Shown here in pieces: positions 25,553 to 34,553 of a stretch of DNA of 64,000 nucleotides (its first letter is position 1; the number at the start of each line of letters is the position of its first letter). The position numbers were made by a program, and so were the translations under genes. Under the pieces are notes generated by a model. That model was not told where the DNA came from and made no database searches. It worked only from the letters and a program-made list of their open reading frames with translations. The DNA is taken from positions 17,511 to 81,510 of the forward strand of contig NZ_JAHRGM010000018.1 of assembly GCF_019097845.1 (NCBI RefSeq). The letters run 5' to 3'. This DNA is from Sphingobium sp. AS12 (GTDB taxonomy: Bacteria > Pseudomonadota > Alphaproteobacteria > Sphingomonadales > Sphingomonadaceae).

Positions 25553-25972
25553 CTATTTTTTTGCGATGGCCGCCTGAACGCGCTGCCACGCCTTTGCCAG
25601 CTCATGTTCTTCGCAGCTTTCCATCAGCGCGATCGCCAGATTGTGCAATGCCCCTGCAGAGAGACGGACACCGATCAAATCCGATTCCGCGAGCCGATGG
25701 AGGATGGAGTCCGTCGCGCCATTGAGCGCAGCGGTTGCACCCACAAAATGCTCGCATTTGCCTGCCAGGCGCTTGAGCGATGGCATTGCCAGCTCTGCCA
25801 CGAGCGCGTCGGTTTCCACATTTTCCATGAGCATCACCGCAACGCCGAGGGTTGCGCCATAGGGAATGAAGCTCCTGGCGATCCGGGCGAGACGGTGGTG
25901 CTGGGCAAGGAACAGGTCTGTCCCCTCTTCCGACAAGCGCAGCCGGTACGTCCGCGAACGATGCCCTGTCAT
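25553..25972 (-). CDS. Hypothetical helical protein beside the transfer region
   Basis: A 139-residue protein, MTGHRSRTYRLRLSEEGTDLFLAQHHRLARIARSF at the start and mostly alpha-helical, with hydrophobic helices that look soluble rather than membrane-spanning. There is no recognised motif. The minus frame has the balanced composition of a real protein, while the overlapping frames are Arg/Pro-rich. It is divergent from the tra operon, with a 26-bp perfect inverted repeat between them, so a regulatory role is possible but unproven. Confidence 0.6.
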   Translation of the reverse strand: MTGHRSRTYRLRLSEEGTDLFLAQHHRLARIARSFIPYGATLGVAVMLMENVETDALVAELAMPSLKRLAGKCEHFVGATAALNGATDSILHRLAESDLIGVRLSAGALHNLAIALMESCEEHELAKAWQRVQAAIAKK

Positions 25973-26078
25973 GCCTCAAGCCCTTTGCGATTCGGGTGGA
26001 TGACCCCCTGATCAAGACGACCGAGCGCGAATTTGAAGTCGCTCACCTCCAATTTTTTCTCAAGGTTGCCCAAAAAGC

Positions 26079-26132
26079 GGCACTGAGATGCCGAAAGCGG
26101 CACTTCAGTGCCGCTTTCGGCATCTCAGTGCC
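26079..26132. repeat. Perfect 26-bp inverted repeat upstream of the transfer operon
   Basis: Arms at 26079-26104 and 26107-26132 are exact reverse complements with only TC between them. Each arm begins GGCACTGAGATGCC and continues GAAAGCGGCACT; AAAGCGGCACT also recurs just outside the left arm (26074-26084). It lies about 150 bp before the first gene of the tra operon and about 105 bp from the start of the divergent gene. It could be a stacked operator for a dimeric regulator, a recombination site or a transcript hairpin. Confidence 0.85.
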
Positions 26133-26284
26133 CTCCCCATTGCGACCCTGAAAAAGCTGGCGCAACTGATGGCCATCGCGATGCGGACGACAAATTTCAG
26201 ACTGCTTCGGCAGAGAAAAGCCAAGCCTGGCCGTCATCTTGCATCGCACCGGAGGGCTGAACGCCTTAGCAACAGGAGACCTAT

Positions 26285-26560
26285 ATGAGACTGGCAATTG
26301 GGCCTGCCGTTGCGGCAGGGATGGTATCGGCCGCCTTGCTGGTGCCGACAATCGGGTGGGCGCGCCCGGCGGCAATGCCGGTGGCCCTTACACCCCTGGC
26401 GCATCTCGATATCGGAGAGGCGAAGGGGCAATTTGTTATCCGTCCTATACCGGCTGCATCCCGGACCTCGCCTGATCTTTTGCCGATTGGCGTATCGATC
26501 AGGATCGATGCACGCCTCATTGAGGCCCAGGCCCGGCGTTACGGGGAACTGGTCCGATGA
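26285..26560 (+). CDS. Small exported protein, first gene of the tra operon
   Basis: A 91-residue protein with a signal peptide (MRLAIGPAVAAGMVSAALLVPTIGWARPA). The mature part is short with no cysteines (LTPLAHLDIGEAKGQFVIRPIPAASRTSPDLLPIGVSIRIDARLIEAQARRYGELVR). An AGGAG site precedes the ATG. Its stop overlaps the DsbC-like gene start by 4 bp, so it belongs to the operon. No family is recognised; it probably acts in the periplasm during pilus assembly. Confidence 0.7.
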   Translation: MRLAIGPAVAAGMVSAALLVPTIGWARPAAMPVALTPLAHLDIGEAKGQFVIRPIPAASRTSPDLLPIGVSIRIDARLIEAQARRYGELVR

Positions 26561-27357
26561 GATACGCACCTGCGCTAACCGCCTTGGCCTCCATTTTCGC
26601 GTTTGCCGATCCCAGCCAGGCTGAGGACGCCACGGCGGAACCCAGCCTTGCCATTGTTGCGAAGGCCGCAGAGAAACAGCTGCGCCAGACCTTCACCAAT
26701 CTCCAGTTCGAGGATTTCGGGCCATCGCCGGTTGCAGGGCCGATTTATCAGGCAAGTGCCGGTGGCCGGCTTATCTATTATGCCCCGCAAAGCGAGCATA
26801 TCCTCTTTGCGACCATCTATGATCGCAATGGCCTCAACCTGACGGCGCTGGATCAGGAAAACCGGGCGCGCAAGCAATTATCAGCGATCGATCCGGCGCA
26901 GGCCCTGGCGATCGGCCCGGAGACTGCGCCCACTATCATCGAGTTTACCGATCCCGACTGTCCCTATTGCCGCGCGCTCGACCGCTTCTGGGCGATGAAG
27001 GCTGCCGAAGGAAAGCCGGTGCGCCGCCTCGTCTTCTTCGTGTCGGGCATTCACCCGGACGCCGCATCAAAGGCCGAGCATATCCTTTGCTCGCCCGAAC
27101 CGACAGCTGCGTTCAAAGCCATATATGATGGCGCGAAACCGGCAAAGCTGGAGACCTGTGCCAAAGGACGCGCCAAGGTCGAGGCTGACGCTGCGCTGGT
27201 CCGCAAGATCGGCGTGAGCGGGACACCCACCCTGATCGCCAATGGCACGATCATTTCGGGGTTCCAGCAGGCGCAGCTGGAGGCGTTTCTCGATACGCCA
27301 CCAAGTACGCCACAAGGAAAGCCCGCGTCGAAGGCATCGTCCGATGCAAATCGGTAA
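26557..27357 (+). CDS. DsbC/DsbG-like periplasmic disulfide isomerase of a T4SS
   Basis: A 266-residue protein with a signal peptide (to SQAED), an N-terminal dimerisation-like domain and a thioredoxin domain with the active site DPDCPYCRALDRF near residue 132, plus the cis-Pro loop GVSGTPTLIANG. DsbC-type proteins are encoded in many F-type and SXT-like transfer operons, where they correct disulfides in Cys-rich partners such as TraN, TraU and TraH, all present here. Confidence 0.88.
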   Translation: MRYAPALTALASIFAFADPSQAEDATAEPSLAIVAKAAEKQLRQTFTNLQFEDFGPSPVAGPIYQASAGGRLIYYAPQSEHILFATIYDRNGLNLTALDQENRARKQLSAIDPAQALAIGPETAPTIIEFTDPDCPYCRALDRFWAMKAAEGKPVRRLVFFVSGIHPDAASKAEHILCSPEPTAAFKAIYDGAKPAKLETCAKGRAKVEADAALVRKIGVSGTPTLIANGTIISGFQQAQLEAFLDTPPSTPQGKPASKASSDANR

Positions 27358-27531
27358 TGCCTCTCATCCTGCCATGGCTCGCTTGTCTCCCGCCCATGGG
27401 GAAACAGGCGGACCGGAATGCCGGCGGTCGTGCGCTCATGGAGCTGTCCCATGCGACCTTTGGCATGCCAGCGAGATTGTTCGCGGGCGAGGCGTAGCTG
27501 CGGACGGCTCCCTTTCCGATGGAGACCCAAG

Positions 27532-27849
27532 ATGATGACCCTATCGCGCAACCGCGCGCTTGCCCTTGCCGACCATGGCGCCACTGCCCTTGTGGCGCTG
27601 CTCGCCATGACCGGTATCGCCCATGCTTTTTCCGCGCCCGCCGCCGGCGACCTTGGCTACGATATTTACGACATCGTGGTGAACCAGGGCGTCAAGGGAC
27701 CGCTGGGCTTTGTCGGCGGCGTTGCGGCATTCCTGTTTGGCGTATCGCGCCTCTTTTCCAATATCATGATCGGTATCCCGACCATCGTGGCGGCGGTCTG
27801 CCTCATCAAGGCCGACAGCATCCTCCAGTCCTTCGGGATGACCATCTGA
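27532..27849 (+). CDS. Pilin-like protein (TraA/TrbC-like)
   Basis: A 105-residue protein. A long N-terminal signal region (NRALALADHGATALVALLAMTGIAHAF) is followed by two hydrophobic segments (VNQGVKGPLGFVGGVAAFLFGVSRLF and IMIGIPTIVAAVCLIKADSILQS), the two-helix hairpin plan of conjugative pilins. It lies immediately before traL, the pilin position in F-type operons. ATGs at 27532 and 27535 are both possible. An S26-type peptidase later in the operon may process it. Confidence 0.8.
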   Translation: MMTLSRNRALALADHGATALVALLAMTGIAHAFSAPAAGDLGYDIYDIVVNQGVKGPLGFVGGVAAFLFGVSRLFSNIMIGIPTIVAAVCLIKADSILQSFGMTI

Positions 27850-27865
27850 CCTGATTGGCACGGAT

Positions 27866-27922
27866 TTCGGGTTTTACCCGAACGCCATGCCTTCCGAGCT
27901 GGAAAGCCAATGGTGGCTTTTC
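27866..27922 (+). terminator. Two tandem hairpins after the pilin gene
   Basis: The first is TTCGGGT at 27866-27872 with ACCCGAA at 27876-27882 (3-base loop). The second is AAAGCCA at 27903-27909 with TGGCTTT at 27914-27920, followed by TC. Placed directly after the pilin stop, they could stabilise pilin message or partly terminate, raising pilin over the downstream assembly proteins. Confidence 0.55.
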
Positions 27923-27968
27923 AGAACGCCCCGCCGTGCGGGTAGCGAAGCCTGAGGAGAAGGGTATC

Positions 27969-28235
27969 ATGGACGAACGTCTACCCCAGTATCTGCATCG
28001 GCCTGTCCAGATTCTCTGGTTCGGGTCGGACGAGTTCATACTGGTCATGTCGACCATCTTCGTCGGACTAATCGTTGGCGGACTGATCGGCTGGTCGCTC
28101 GTTGGTGCCCTTCTCCTTTTCATCCCCTGGAAGCGGTCCAAACCCCGCGGCTTCCTGCCGCATCTCGCCTGGCGCTGGGGACTGCTGGCCTTTCCCCATT
28201 ATCCAGGGCCCACCCAGACACTCTTCTACGAGTGA
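27969..28235 (+). CDS. traL: TraL, T4SS pilus assembly protein
   Basis: An 88-residue inner-membrane protein: DERLPQYLHRPVQILWFGSDEFILVMSTIFVGLIVGGLIGW, then LVGALLLFIPWKRSKPRGFLPHLAWRWGL. The start L-P-x-x-L-x-x-P-x-x-I/L-W and the positively charged middle are TraL signatures. The frame is open from 27855, but ATG 27969 gives the family length. It follows the pilin and precedes traE in the F-type order. Confidence 0.88.
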   Translation: MDERLPQYLHRPVQILWFGSDEFILVMSTIFVGLIVGGLIGWSLVGALLLFIPWKRSKPRGFLPHLAWRWGLLAFPHYPGPTQTLFYE

Positions 28236-28247
28236 GGGAGAAGGCAA

Positions 28248-28886
28248 ATGTCGCTCTTTAGCCGCAAGGCCAGTGCTCCGCCCGATCCGCTGATCGGCAA
28301 GCCTGCCAGCTTTGGCATTCACCGCTATCTTCAAGGTTCCTCGAACCTCTTTGAAGAAAACCGCCTGCTTAAATTTGCGATTGTCGGCTTGTTCGGTATC
28401 ACCGCGGTATTGGGCGCAGTTGTCTATTCCAGCGACCAGAACCGGCGCACGGTCGTCGTACCCTTCGGTGCCAGCGGCGATCTCTATGTAACCGGTTCCA
28501 AGCCATCGAGCGGCTATTTGCGGGCCGTGACGCGTAACATCGTCACTCTGTCGGGCACCTACTCAGCTTATTCCGCCGATCGCCAGTTCCAGGAACTGCT
28601 CTCGATCGTGCACCCCTCCGCCTATGAAAGCATGCGCGACACGCTGAACGGGGTGCTCGACGAACTCTCGACCAATCCGACCCTGTCGATCGCCACCTAT
28701 ATCCGGCCCGATCAGCCCGTCAGCTGGACCGACAGCCAGATCATGGTCCCGGTCGAAAAGGTCCGCGTCATCGGCGGCGTCATCCGCAAATTCCGCGGCA
28801 CGCTGCGCATTGGCTACGCCATCGAAAATGGCCGCTTCTGGCTCACCCGCCTGTCCGAGGAGAAATTCGATGCCGAACTTGGGTAA
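28248..28886 (+). CDS. traE: TraE, T4SS pilus assembly protein
   Basis: A 212-residue protein. One membrane helix lies near residues 40-60 (LLKFAIVGLFGITAVLGAVVYSS), with a short cytoplasmic lead containing the family stretch NLFEENRLLKF. The periplasmic part shows TraE features (GYLRAVTRNIVTLSGTYSAYSADRQFQELLSIVHPSAYESM). TraE is the VirB5/VirB8-position component anchoring the envelope core. Its stop overlaps the traK start by 17 bp. Confidence 0.9.
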   Translation: MSLFSRKASAPPDPLIGKPASFGIHRYLQGSSNLFEENRLLKFAIVGLFGITAVLGAVVYSSDQNRRTVVVPFGASGDLYVTGSKPSSGYLRAVTRNIVTLSGTYSAYSADRQFQELLSIVHPSAYESMRDTLNGVLDELSTNPTLSIATYIRPDQPVSWTDSQIMVPVEKVRVIGGVIRKFRGTLRIGYAIENGRFWLTRLSEEKFDAELG

Positions 28887-29667
28887 AGGCGCGCGTGCGC
28901 CGCGCTTCTGCGCGTTGCGCAACCGCACGCCACTTTGCAGCCTTGCTCTTGTCATGGCTATGCCTGCCTTCGGACAGTCGATCACCGCCCTGCCCGATCA
29001 GACCAGCACAATCCGCCTCTCCAACCGCGACGTTAATCATCTGGTATGCGTTGGCGGCGAAATCGAGGATGTCAAATTCTCGGCGGAGAAAGCGATCAGT
29101 GTCGAGAAAGGCGGTTCGGACGCCTGGATCAAATTTCTGGTAAACGAGGTCGACGACGCAGGTGCCGTCACGCGTAGCTTCGTGACAACGGCTTCAGAAT
29201 TTTTCGTCACCTGCAATGGTGCCATCTATCCGCTCTATGCCGAGCCATCGGATATACCGGCCCAGACCGTCACGCTCGTGCCAGGCAGCACCCAGCGCGC
29301 CAGAGCCAATGATGAGCTGTTGGGGCCGCTGGTCGAGGAAGAGCGCACCGTCTCGATCACGCTAGCCATGCTCCAGGACCGTATCCCGGCGAGCTTCTCG
29401 GCCGTCGCGCCGCGTGCCGGACTCATCCATGTCGCCACCCTGCCTGACGCCCGCATCAGCGAAATACGCCGTGTCGCGGTCGAGGGCTCTGGTCTGTCCG
29501 CATCGGAATATAGAGTCGAGGTGCCCACAGCGACCCAGCTGGATGAACGGCTGTTCCTCGATTCAGCACTGGGCACACGGATATTCTCGGTCACCGCCGA
29601 CAGACTGGATCTTAAGGCTGGTGAAACAGCACGAGTCATCATTGTGCGTCGGGGAGAGGGGCTGTGA
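28870..29667 (+). CDS. traK: TraK, outer-membrane core secretin-like protein
   Basis: A 265-residue exported protein (signal region LCSLALVMAMPAFGQS). The mature part begins TALPDQTSTIRLSNRDVNHLVCVGGEIEDVKFS, the TraK pattern of beta-strand repeats. TraK is the VirB9-like member of the outer-membrane core complex with TraV and TraB. The start at 28870 lies inside traE and the stop overlaps traB by 4 bp, so the genes are tightly coupled. The frame is open from 28810, but that lead is not a signal peptide. Confidence 0.88.
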   Translation: MPNLGKGARAPRFCALRNRTPLCSLALVMAMPAFGQSITALPDQTSTIRLSNRDVNHLVCVGGEIEDVKFSAEKAISVEKGGSDAWIKFLVNEVDDAGAVTRSFVTTASEFFVTCNGAIYPLYAEPSDIPAQTVTLVPGSTQRARANDELLGPLVEEERTVSITLAMLQDRIPASFSAVAPRAGLIHVATLPDARISEIRRVAVEGSGLSASEYRVEVPTATQLDERLFLDSALGTRIFSVTADRLDLKAGETARVIIVRRGEGL

Positions 29668-31013
29668 GCGAGAAAGTCCCGCCGCGCAGCCGCAGCCGCG
29701 CTGCCCCATTCAAACCGCAGGCCAGCGAAGTCGACAAGCCTTACGAAACAGACGCCTCCCAGATCGCACCCCCCGAACCTGGCCCGCCGATTTCTCGCGG
29801 TCCGGCCCTGCTTGACCTCAAGATCCATTGGGCCGCCATGTCAGCGAGCCAGAAGCTGCGGGCCAAACAGGCAGGCCTTGCCGCCACCGTCGCGGTGCTC
29901 GGCTATGGCCTATACACCGCTTCTGGCAGTTCATCGGCTGATCAGCCTGTCATCCCTGCCGCCTCTAAACTTGATATGGGCGCGGGACTGCGCGGCGACA
30001 GCCTTGAAACCAAGCTGCGCGGCGATGTCCGCAAGATCCTCGACGGCCAGGCATTGCTTGGCGATCGCATCACCGCGATTGAAGAGGGCAAGGTCGTCCC
30101 CGGCAGCAAGCCACCGGACTCTCTGTCGGATGGCGACAACCTCCCCTCTGCGCTCCCAGGCAGCGCGCCGGCTTTTCCAGACCCTCCAGGCAATGCCGAG
30201 CTGGACAGCGCGATGGGCGATATTCCTCCTCCTGTCCCACCAGTTGCACCGCCCGCACCTCCAGCGCCACCGGTGGAAAAGACCGTCGGCGCGATCGGCG
30301 CTGCGTCCGCCACCCTTTCAGCCGTAGCGGGAAAGGAGGGAACGCCGTCGGCATCGCGAAAAAAGACCCGGACGATCTATTTGCCGCCTGGTTTCATGAA
30401 GGCGCGGTTGCTCACCGGTATCGACGCGCTGGCGAGCCGAGACGCGACGTCCAATCCGGAACCCCTGATCGCCCGCGTCCAGGCCCCCGCCGTCCTGCCC
30501 AATGATGTCAAAGCCAATCTGGCCGGCTGCTTCGTCATCGGCAACGCGACGGGCAGCCTCGCTAAGGAACGGGTCGAGGTTCAGCTGGTCTCGCTGTCCT
30601 GCGTCGATTTCGACGAACATTCGGTGGTCGACATGCCCGTCAAAGGCTTTTTTGTCGATACCGATGGCAAGAAGGGCCTGTCAGGCAAAGTCGTAACACG
30701 CGCCGGCGCAGCGCTGGCACGCACCTTTATCGCCGGCACCGTCAGCGGCTTTGCCAGTTCGGTCGAGACCAGCTTTGGCGATCTCTCGACCTCGGCGCTC
30801 GGATCGGTGCGATCGCTCGACGCGGGCGATGCCGCCAAAAGCGGGCTGGCAGGCGGCCTCTCCAAATCCTCCGACAAGCTCACCGACTTCTATCTCGATC
30901 TCGCCCGCCAGGCCGGACCCATTGTCGAGGTCGGCGCAGCCAAGGATGTGGTGGTCGTCATCCAGGAGGGGGTGACCCTCGAAATCAAACCCACAGCGGG
31001 GAGCAAATTCTGA
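29664..31013 (+). CDS. traB: TraB, inner-to-outer membrane core scaffold
   Basis: A 449-residue VirB10-like protein: cytoplasmic tail, one membrane helix near residues 70-90 (AGLAATVAVLGYGLYTAS), a coiled-coil-like stretch (LRGDSLETKLRGDVRKILDGQALLGDRITAIEEG), a Pro-rich spacer (PPPVPPVAPPAPPAPPVEK) and a C-terminal beta-barrel domain (IYLPPGFMKARLLTGIDALAS...AGCFVIGNATGSLAKERVEVQLVSLSCVD). It spans the periplasm to link the inner membrane to the TraK/TraV ring. It abuts traV. Confidence 0.92.
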   Translation: MSEKVPPRSRSRAAPFKPQASEVDKPYETDASQIAPPEPGPPISRGPALLDLKIHWAAMSASQKLRAKQAGLAATVAVLGYGLYTASGSSSADQPVIPAASKLDMGAGLRGDSLETKLRGDVRKILDGQALLGDRITAIEEGKVVPGSKPPDSLSDGDNLPSALPGSAPAFPDPPGNAELDSAMGDIPPPVPPVAPPAPPAPPVEKTVGAIGAASATLSAVAGKEGTPSASRKKTRTIYLPPGFMKARLLTGIDALASRDATSNPEPLIARVQAPAVLPNDVKANLAGCFVIGNATGSLAKERVEVQLVSLSCVDFDEHSVVDMPVKGFFVDTDGKKGLSGKVVTRAGAALARTFIAGTVSGFASSVETSFGDLSTSALGSVRSLDAGDAAKSGLAGGLSKSSDKLTDFYLDLARQAGPIVEVGAAKDVVVVIQEGVTLEIKPTAGSKF

Positions 31014-31678
31014 TGTCGATCCTTAGCGAAAATAATGGGACCACGCCGCCATTGCCTCGTGCGTCGGGCTGCCCCGGTCGCAGCATCCTCCTGACGGGCG
31101 CAGTGTTGCTGCTGCCCGCCTGCACAACTGTCGGCTCACTGATGTCGCCCTATAGCGAAAAGTTCAGCTGCAAGAATAGCGACCATGGCCAGTGCATCCA
31201 CCCGGACAAAGCCTATGCCGACGCGATCGCCGATATGCCGTCGCGCTCCGACCCGGCGGTGACCAACGACAAGGCGCTGCTGCGTGACAAGGCTAAAAGT
31301 CCCGCCAACAGCGGTGCGGGCAAGAACAGAAATAGCGGCTCTGCGCCCTTCAGCGGCTATCGCGACAGCGTGTATCGCGAGCTGCAGGGTCTGGTCGAAG
31401 CGCCGGTTACGCCGATGCTCCGGCCAGGGCGCACGGTCCGCACGCTGATCCTGCCCTATGCCGACCGTGAGCGGCCCGACCGGCTGTACATGCCGCGCTA
31501 TGTCTATGCCATTCTCGAACGACCCCAATGGGTGGTCGGCGATTATCTCGTCAATCCCGTCCAGCCTGTAGCGCGCGTCCCCATACTCGAACAGATACGC
31601 GAGCGGCCGTCAGGTGATCGCGCCAGCCAAGGCGAAGCGGCCGACGTGCCTGCTTTGCCTGTGGAGGCACAGCCATGA
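31013..31678 (+). CDS. traV: TraV, outer-membrane lipoprotein
   Basis: A 221-residue protein with a lipobox-type signal end (LLTGAVLLLPACTTVGSLMSPYSEKFSC), so lipidation is expected at the Cys of L-P-A-C. Two further cysteines follow (EKFSCKNSDHGQC), a TraV hallmark. It anchors the core complex in the outer membrane with TraK and TraB. Overlaps: 1 bp with traB and 4 bp with traC. The middle is Ser/Lys-rich and likely disordered. Confidence 0.87.
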   Translation: MSILSENNGTTPPLPRASGCPGRSILLTGAVLLLPACTTVGSLMSPYSEKFSCKNSDHGQCIHPDKAYADAIADMPSRSDPAVTNDKALLRDKAKSPANSGAGKNRNSGSAPFSGYRDSVYRELQGLVEAPVTPMLRPGRTVRTLILPYADRERPDRLYMPRYVYAILERPQWVVGDYLVNPVQPVARVPILEQIRERPSGDRASQGEAADVPALPVEAQP

Positions 31679-34194
31679 GCCCGCTCGGCGCGCGTCATGG
31701 CGGCGGCCTGACCATCTCAGCGTTGCACCGCGCGGTTGCGCGCGACGCCTATTCCGATTTTCTGCCGATGGTCGCCTGGGACGCGCAGGAAGAAGCATTC
31801 CTGTGCATCGATGATGGCTGGGGCCACGCCTGGGAACTTGTGCCATCGGCCTATATGTTTGCCCATGTCCATCAGGCGCTGCTGGGTTTGCTCAACGTCC
31901 ATTTTCCCGATGGCACGGTTCTTCAGCTCCACGGCTTTGCCGATCCGCTGATCGATGATGCGCTTGACGCTTTTCTGGATCTGAAGACCCGGCCCGATCC
32001 GCTGATCCAGGCCTCAGCGCAGCGCACCGCCGATTATATGCGCGCCGGCACCCAGGGGTTGGACGCGCTGCACGGCATTCCCGTCCGCAATTTTCGGCTA
32101 TTTCTCTCGATCAAGACGCGGGTGAAACTGGGCTCGGATCTGCGACGGCAGGTCGAAGAGCAGCTGTCCAAGCTTGGCATCCGCAGGTTGCCGCCAGAAG
32201 ACCTGGTGCGCTTCTATCGCAGGATATTCAACGGTCTCTTCGCGACTGCACCTGGCATATTTGCCGATGGCAGCAATGGTCATCCCGCTCCCCCTATCCG
32301 CAAGCAGATCATCGATGCCGGACCCGACCTGCTGTTCGACGGGTCGGAGGTCTTTCTGGGGCGCCAGGTCGCGCGCTGCCTGACGCCGCGGGCCCCCGCG
32401 CGACGTATCACCGCAGAGCGCGCCAACCGGATCCTGGGCGGCATGCGCGGCGCTGCCGAAGATAGCGATCAGATTGGTGGTCCCTTCCTCATCACGCTCA
32501 ACATCCTCTTTGATCATAGCCAGTTTGAAATTCACAAACGCGCCCAGATTTTGTCCGCACAAAAAGCCGCAGGCAGTTTCGCGGTCGAGGTCGGCAAGCA
32601 GATCGAAGAAATTGGCTGGGTGCTGGACGAAGCAGGCAATAGTCGCTTCCTCTCGGTCATCCCGATGGTCTGGGTGTTTGGTCGCGACAGCGCACAGGCG
32701 CGCGAAATGGCGGCGCGCGCCAAGCGCCTGTGGGAGAGCGAACCGCTTCCCTGGATGATGCAGGAGGAGAGCTATCTCAATCCGGTCCTGCTGCCGATGA
32801 GCCTGCCCTTTGGGCTTTATCCGGAAAAACGCATGATGCGCCTTCTGGAACGCGACTTTCGCATGCCGGTCAAAGCCGCGGTGCTCCTGGCCCCGGTGCA
32901 GAGTGACTTTCGTGGCGGTGGCCGCCCGGCGCTGCTCTATACCGGGCGCAAGGGCCAGCTTATCACGCTCGATCTGTTCGATCCGCGCATCAACAATTAT
33001 AATTTCATTGTTTCTGCCGAGAGCGGCGCAGGCAAGAGTTTCCTCCTCAATAACCTGTGCCAACAATATTATGCGCAAGGCGCGCTCATCCGCATCATCG
33101 ATATTGGCGGGAGCTATCGCAAACTCTGCACGCTCTGCTCAGGGCGCTATATTGACATTGGCGAGGAGCGCCTGGTTCTCAATCCCTTCGATATGGGGTT
33201 TGCGCTCGATGGCGACGACCGCCAGTCGGCCATTTCCATGGCGGTCGCCATCGTCGCAGAAATGGCCAATGCCGCTACCCGCAAGGGCGTCTCGACCTCG
33301 GAATGGAATCTGCTCAAATCCGCTGTCCAGTGGACGATTGATGAAGGCCATGCCGAGGAAGGCATTGATGCGGTTCGCGCATGGCTTGGCGCCTATCCGC
33401 AATTTGCGGCTTCCGATCTCGACCGGGTCGATCATCTGGTTCCCGTAGCGCGCGAGCTTGCCTTCAATCTGCGCGATTTTGGCAGCGAAGGCGCGTACGG
33501 CCATTTTTTCAACGGGCAGTCCACCTTCGACATCAGCCACGACGAATTTGTCGTGCTGGAGCTCGAACGGCTCAAATCCATGCCGGACCTGTTCAACGTC
33601 ATCGTCATGGTGGTGGTGAATGCAGTCACGCAGGAGCTCTATCTTTCGGCACGCGACCGGCCCCGCTTTGTACTGTGCGATGAAGCCGCCCAGTTCATGA
33701 CGCGGAGCGAAGGCCAGGATCTCTCCCGGCTCGCCGAAGCGTTCGGCCAGGGCTACAGGCGGGCGCGCAAATATCAGGGCAGTTTCGGAGTGGTGCTCCA
33801 GTCGCTCAATGACCTGCTGCTCTTTGGTGGCACGGGCCAGGTGATCCTGGAAAATGCCGCCACCCGTTTCCTGCTGCAGGGATCGACCTATGCCCAGGCG
33901 GTAGAGAACAAAATACTCGATTATTCCGGCTTCGTGCTCGATCTGTTGAAGTCGGTCCGCAACAACAAGCCCCATTATAGCGAGGTCTTCATCGACTCCC
34001 CGCTGGGCCTTGGCGTGGCCCGCCTCGTGGTCGATCCCTTCTCCTACTGGATCAATACGTCAGCCCCCAATGAGGTGGCGGCCTTCGACGCATTGATCCG
34101 GGCGGGGCGCAGTCCGTTGGAAGCCGTGTGCGAACTGGCAGGCGTCGATCCGGCGCAGATATTGCCTTCCCGATCCGGCGAGGAGATTGTCTGA
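31675..34194 (+). CDS. traC: TraC, T4SS ATPase (VirB4 family)
   Basis: An 839-residue cytoplasmic ATPase. The N-terminal half is the TraC-type domain (RDAYSDFLPMVAWDAQEEAFLC...), and the C-terminal half is the motor with Walker A ESGAGKSFLLNN near residue 450 and Walker B RPRFVLCDEAAQF near residue 665. It powers pilus assembly and is required for mating-pair formation. Length is close to F TraC (875). It overlaps traV and the next small gene. Confidence 0.95.
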   Translation: MSPLGARHGGGLTISALHRAVARDAYSDFLPMVAWDAQEEAFLCIDDGWGHAWELVPSAYMFAHVHQALLGLLNVHFPDGTVLQLHGFADPLIDDALDAFLDLKTRPDPLIQASAQRTADYMRAGTQGLDALHGIPVRNFRLFLSIKTRVKLGSDLRRQVEEQLSKLGIRRLPPEDLVRFYRRIFNGLFATAPGIFADGSNGHPAPPIRKQIIDAGPDLLFDGSEVFLGRQVARCLTPRAPARRITAERANRILGGMRGAAEDSDQIGGPFLITLNILFDHSQFEIHKRAQILSAQKAAGSFAVEVGKQIEEIGWVLDEAGNSRFLSVIPMVWVFGRDSAQAREMAARAKRLWESEPLPWMMQEESYLNPVLLPMSLPFGLYPEKRMMRLLERDFRMPVKAAVLLAPVQSDFRGGGRPALLYTGRKGQLITLDLFDPRINNYNFIVSAESGAGKSFLLNNLCQQYYAQGALIRIIDIGGSYRKLCTLCSGRYIDIGEERLVLNPFDMGFALDGDDRQSAISMAVAIVAEMANAATRKGVSTSEWNLLKSAVQWTIDEGHAEEGIDAVRAWLGAYPQFAASDLDRVDHLVPVARELAFNLRDFGSEGAYGHFFNGQSTFDISHDEFVVLELERLKSMPDLFNVIVMVVVNAVTQELYLSARDRPRFVLCDEAAQFMTRSEGQDLSRLAEAFGQGYRRARKYQGSFGVVLQSLNDLLLFGGTGQVILENAATRFLLQGSTYAQAVENKILDYSGFVLDLLKSVRNNKPHYSEVFIDSPLGLGVARLVVDPFSYWINTSAPNEVAAFDALIRAGRSPLEAVCELAGVDPAQILPSRSGEEIV

Positions 34195-34553
34195 TGCGCC
34201 GGACAGCCCCCCATCCAGACCAATTGCCGCTGGGGTTTGGCAAGGATGCCGAGATCGAGCGCATGATCGAGACGCGGGTTGCGATCCGCGCCGAGGCTGA
34301 GGCGGTACGCTGGCGGTTCCGGCTGATGATCGTGGAAACCGTGCTTCTCACCACGATGGTGATCGTCACCGGGCTGGTTCTCCACCAGCCCACCGCGATC
34401 ATTGCGCGCGGCGCGCTTTTGATTGGTGCGACGTGCCTGAGTACGGGCATCCTGCTCATTTTGCTGACCGGCTTAATGGGCAAGCTTTTGTCCAGGACCC
34501 GTCGCTGGCGGGCACGGCGCAGCGAGGCGATCCTACCATGGCGGCGGCCATGA
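34194..34553 (+). CDS. Small two-helix membrane protein between traC and traW
   Basis: A 119-residue protein: a charged helical lead (DAEIERMIETRVAIRAEAEAVRWRFR), then two membrane helices (LMIVETVLLTTMVIVTGLVL and AIIARGALLIGATCLSTGILLILLTGLM) and an Arg-rich tail. Its start overlaps the traC stop (TGATG). It holds the place of TrbI in the F plasmid but does not look like TrbI, which has one helix and a periplasmic domain. Function unknown; presumably helps mating-pair assembly. Confidence 0.72.
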   Translation: MRRTAPHPDQLPLGFGKDAEIERMIETRVAIRAEAEAVRWRFRLMIVETVLLTTMVIVTGLVLHQPTAIIARGALLIGATCLSTGILLILLTGLMGKLLSRTRRWRARRSEAILPWRRP

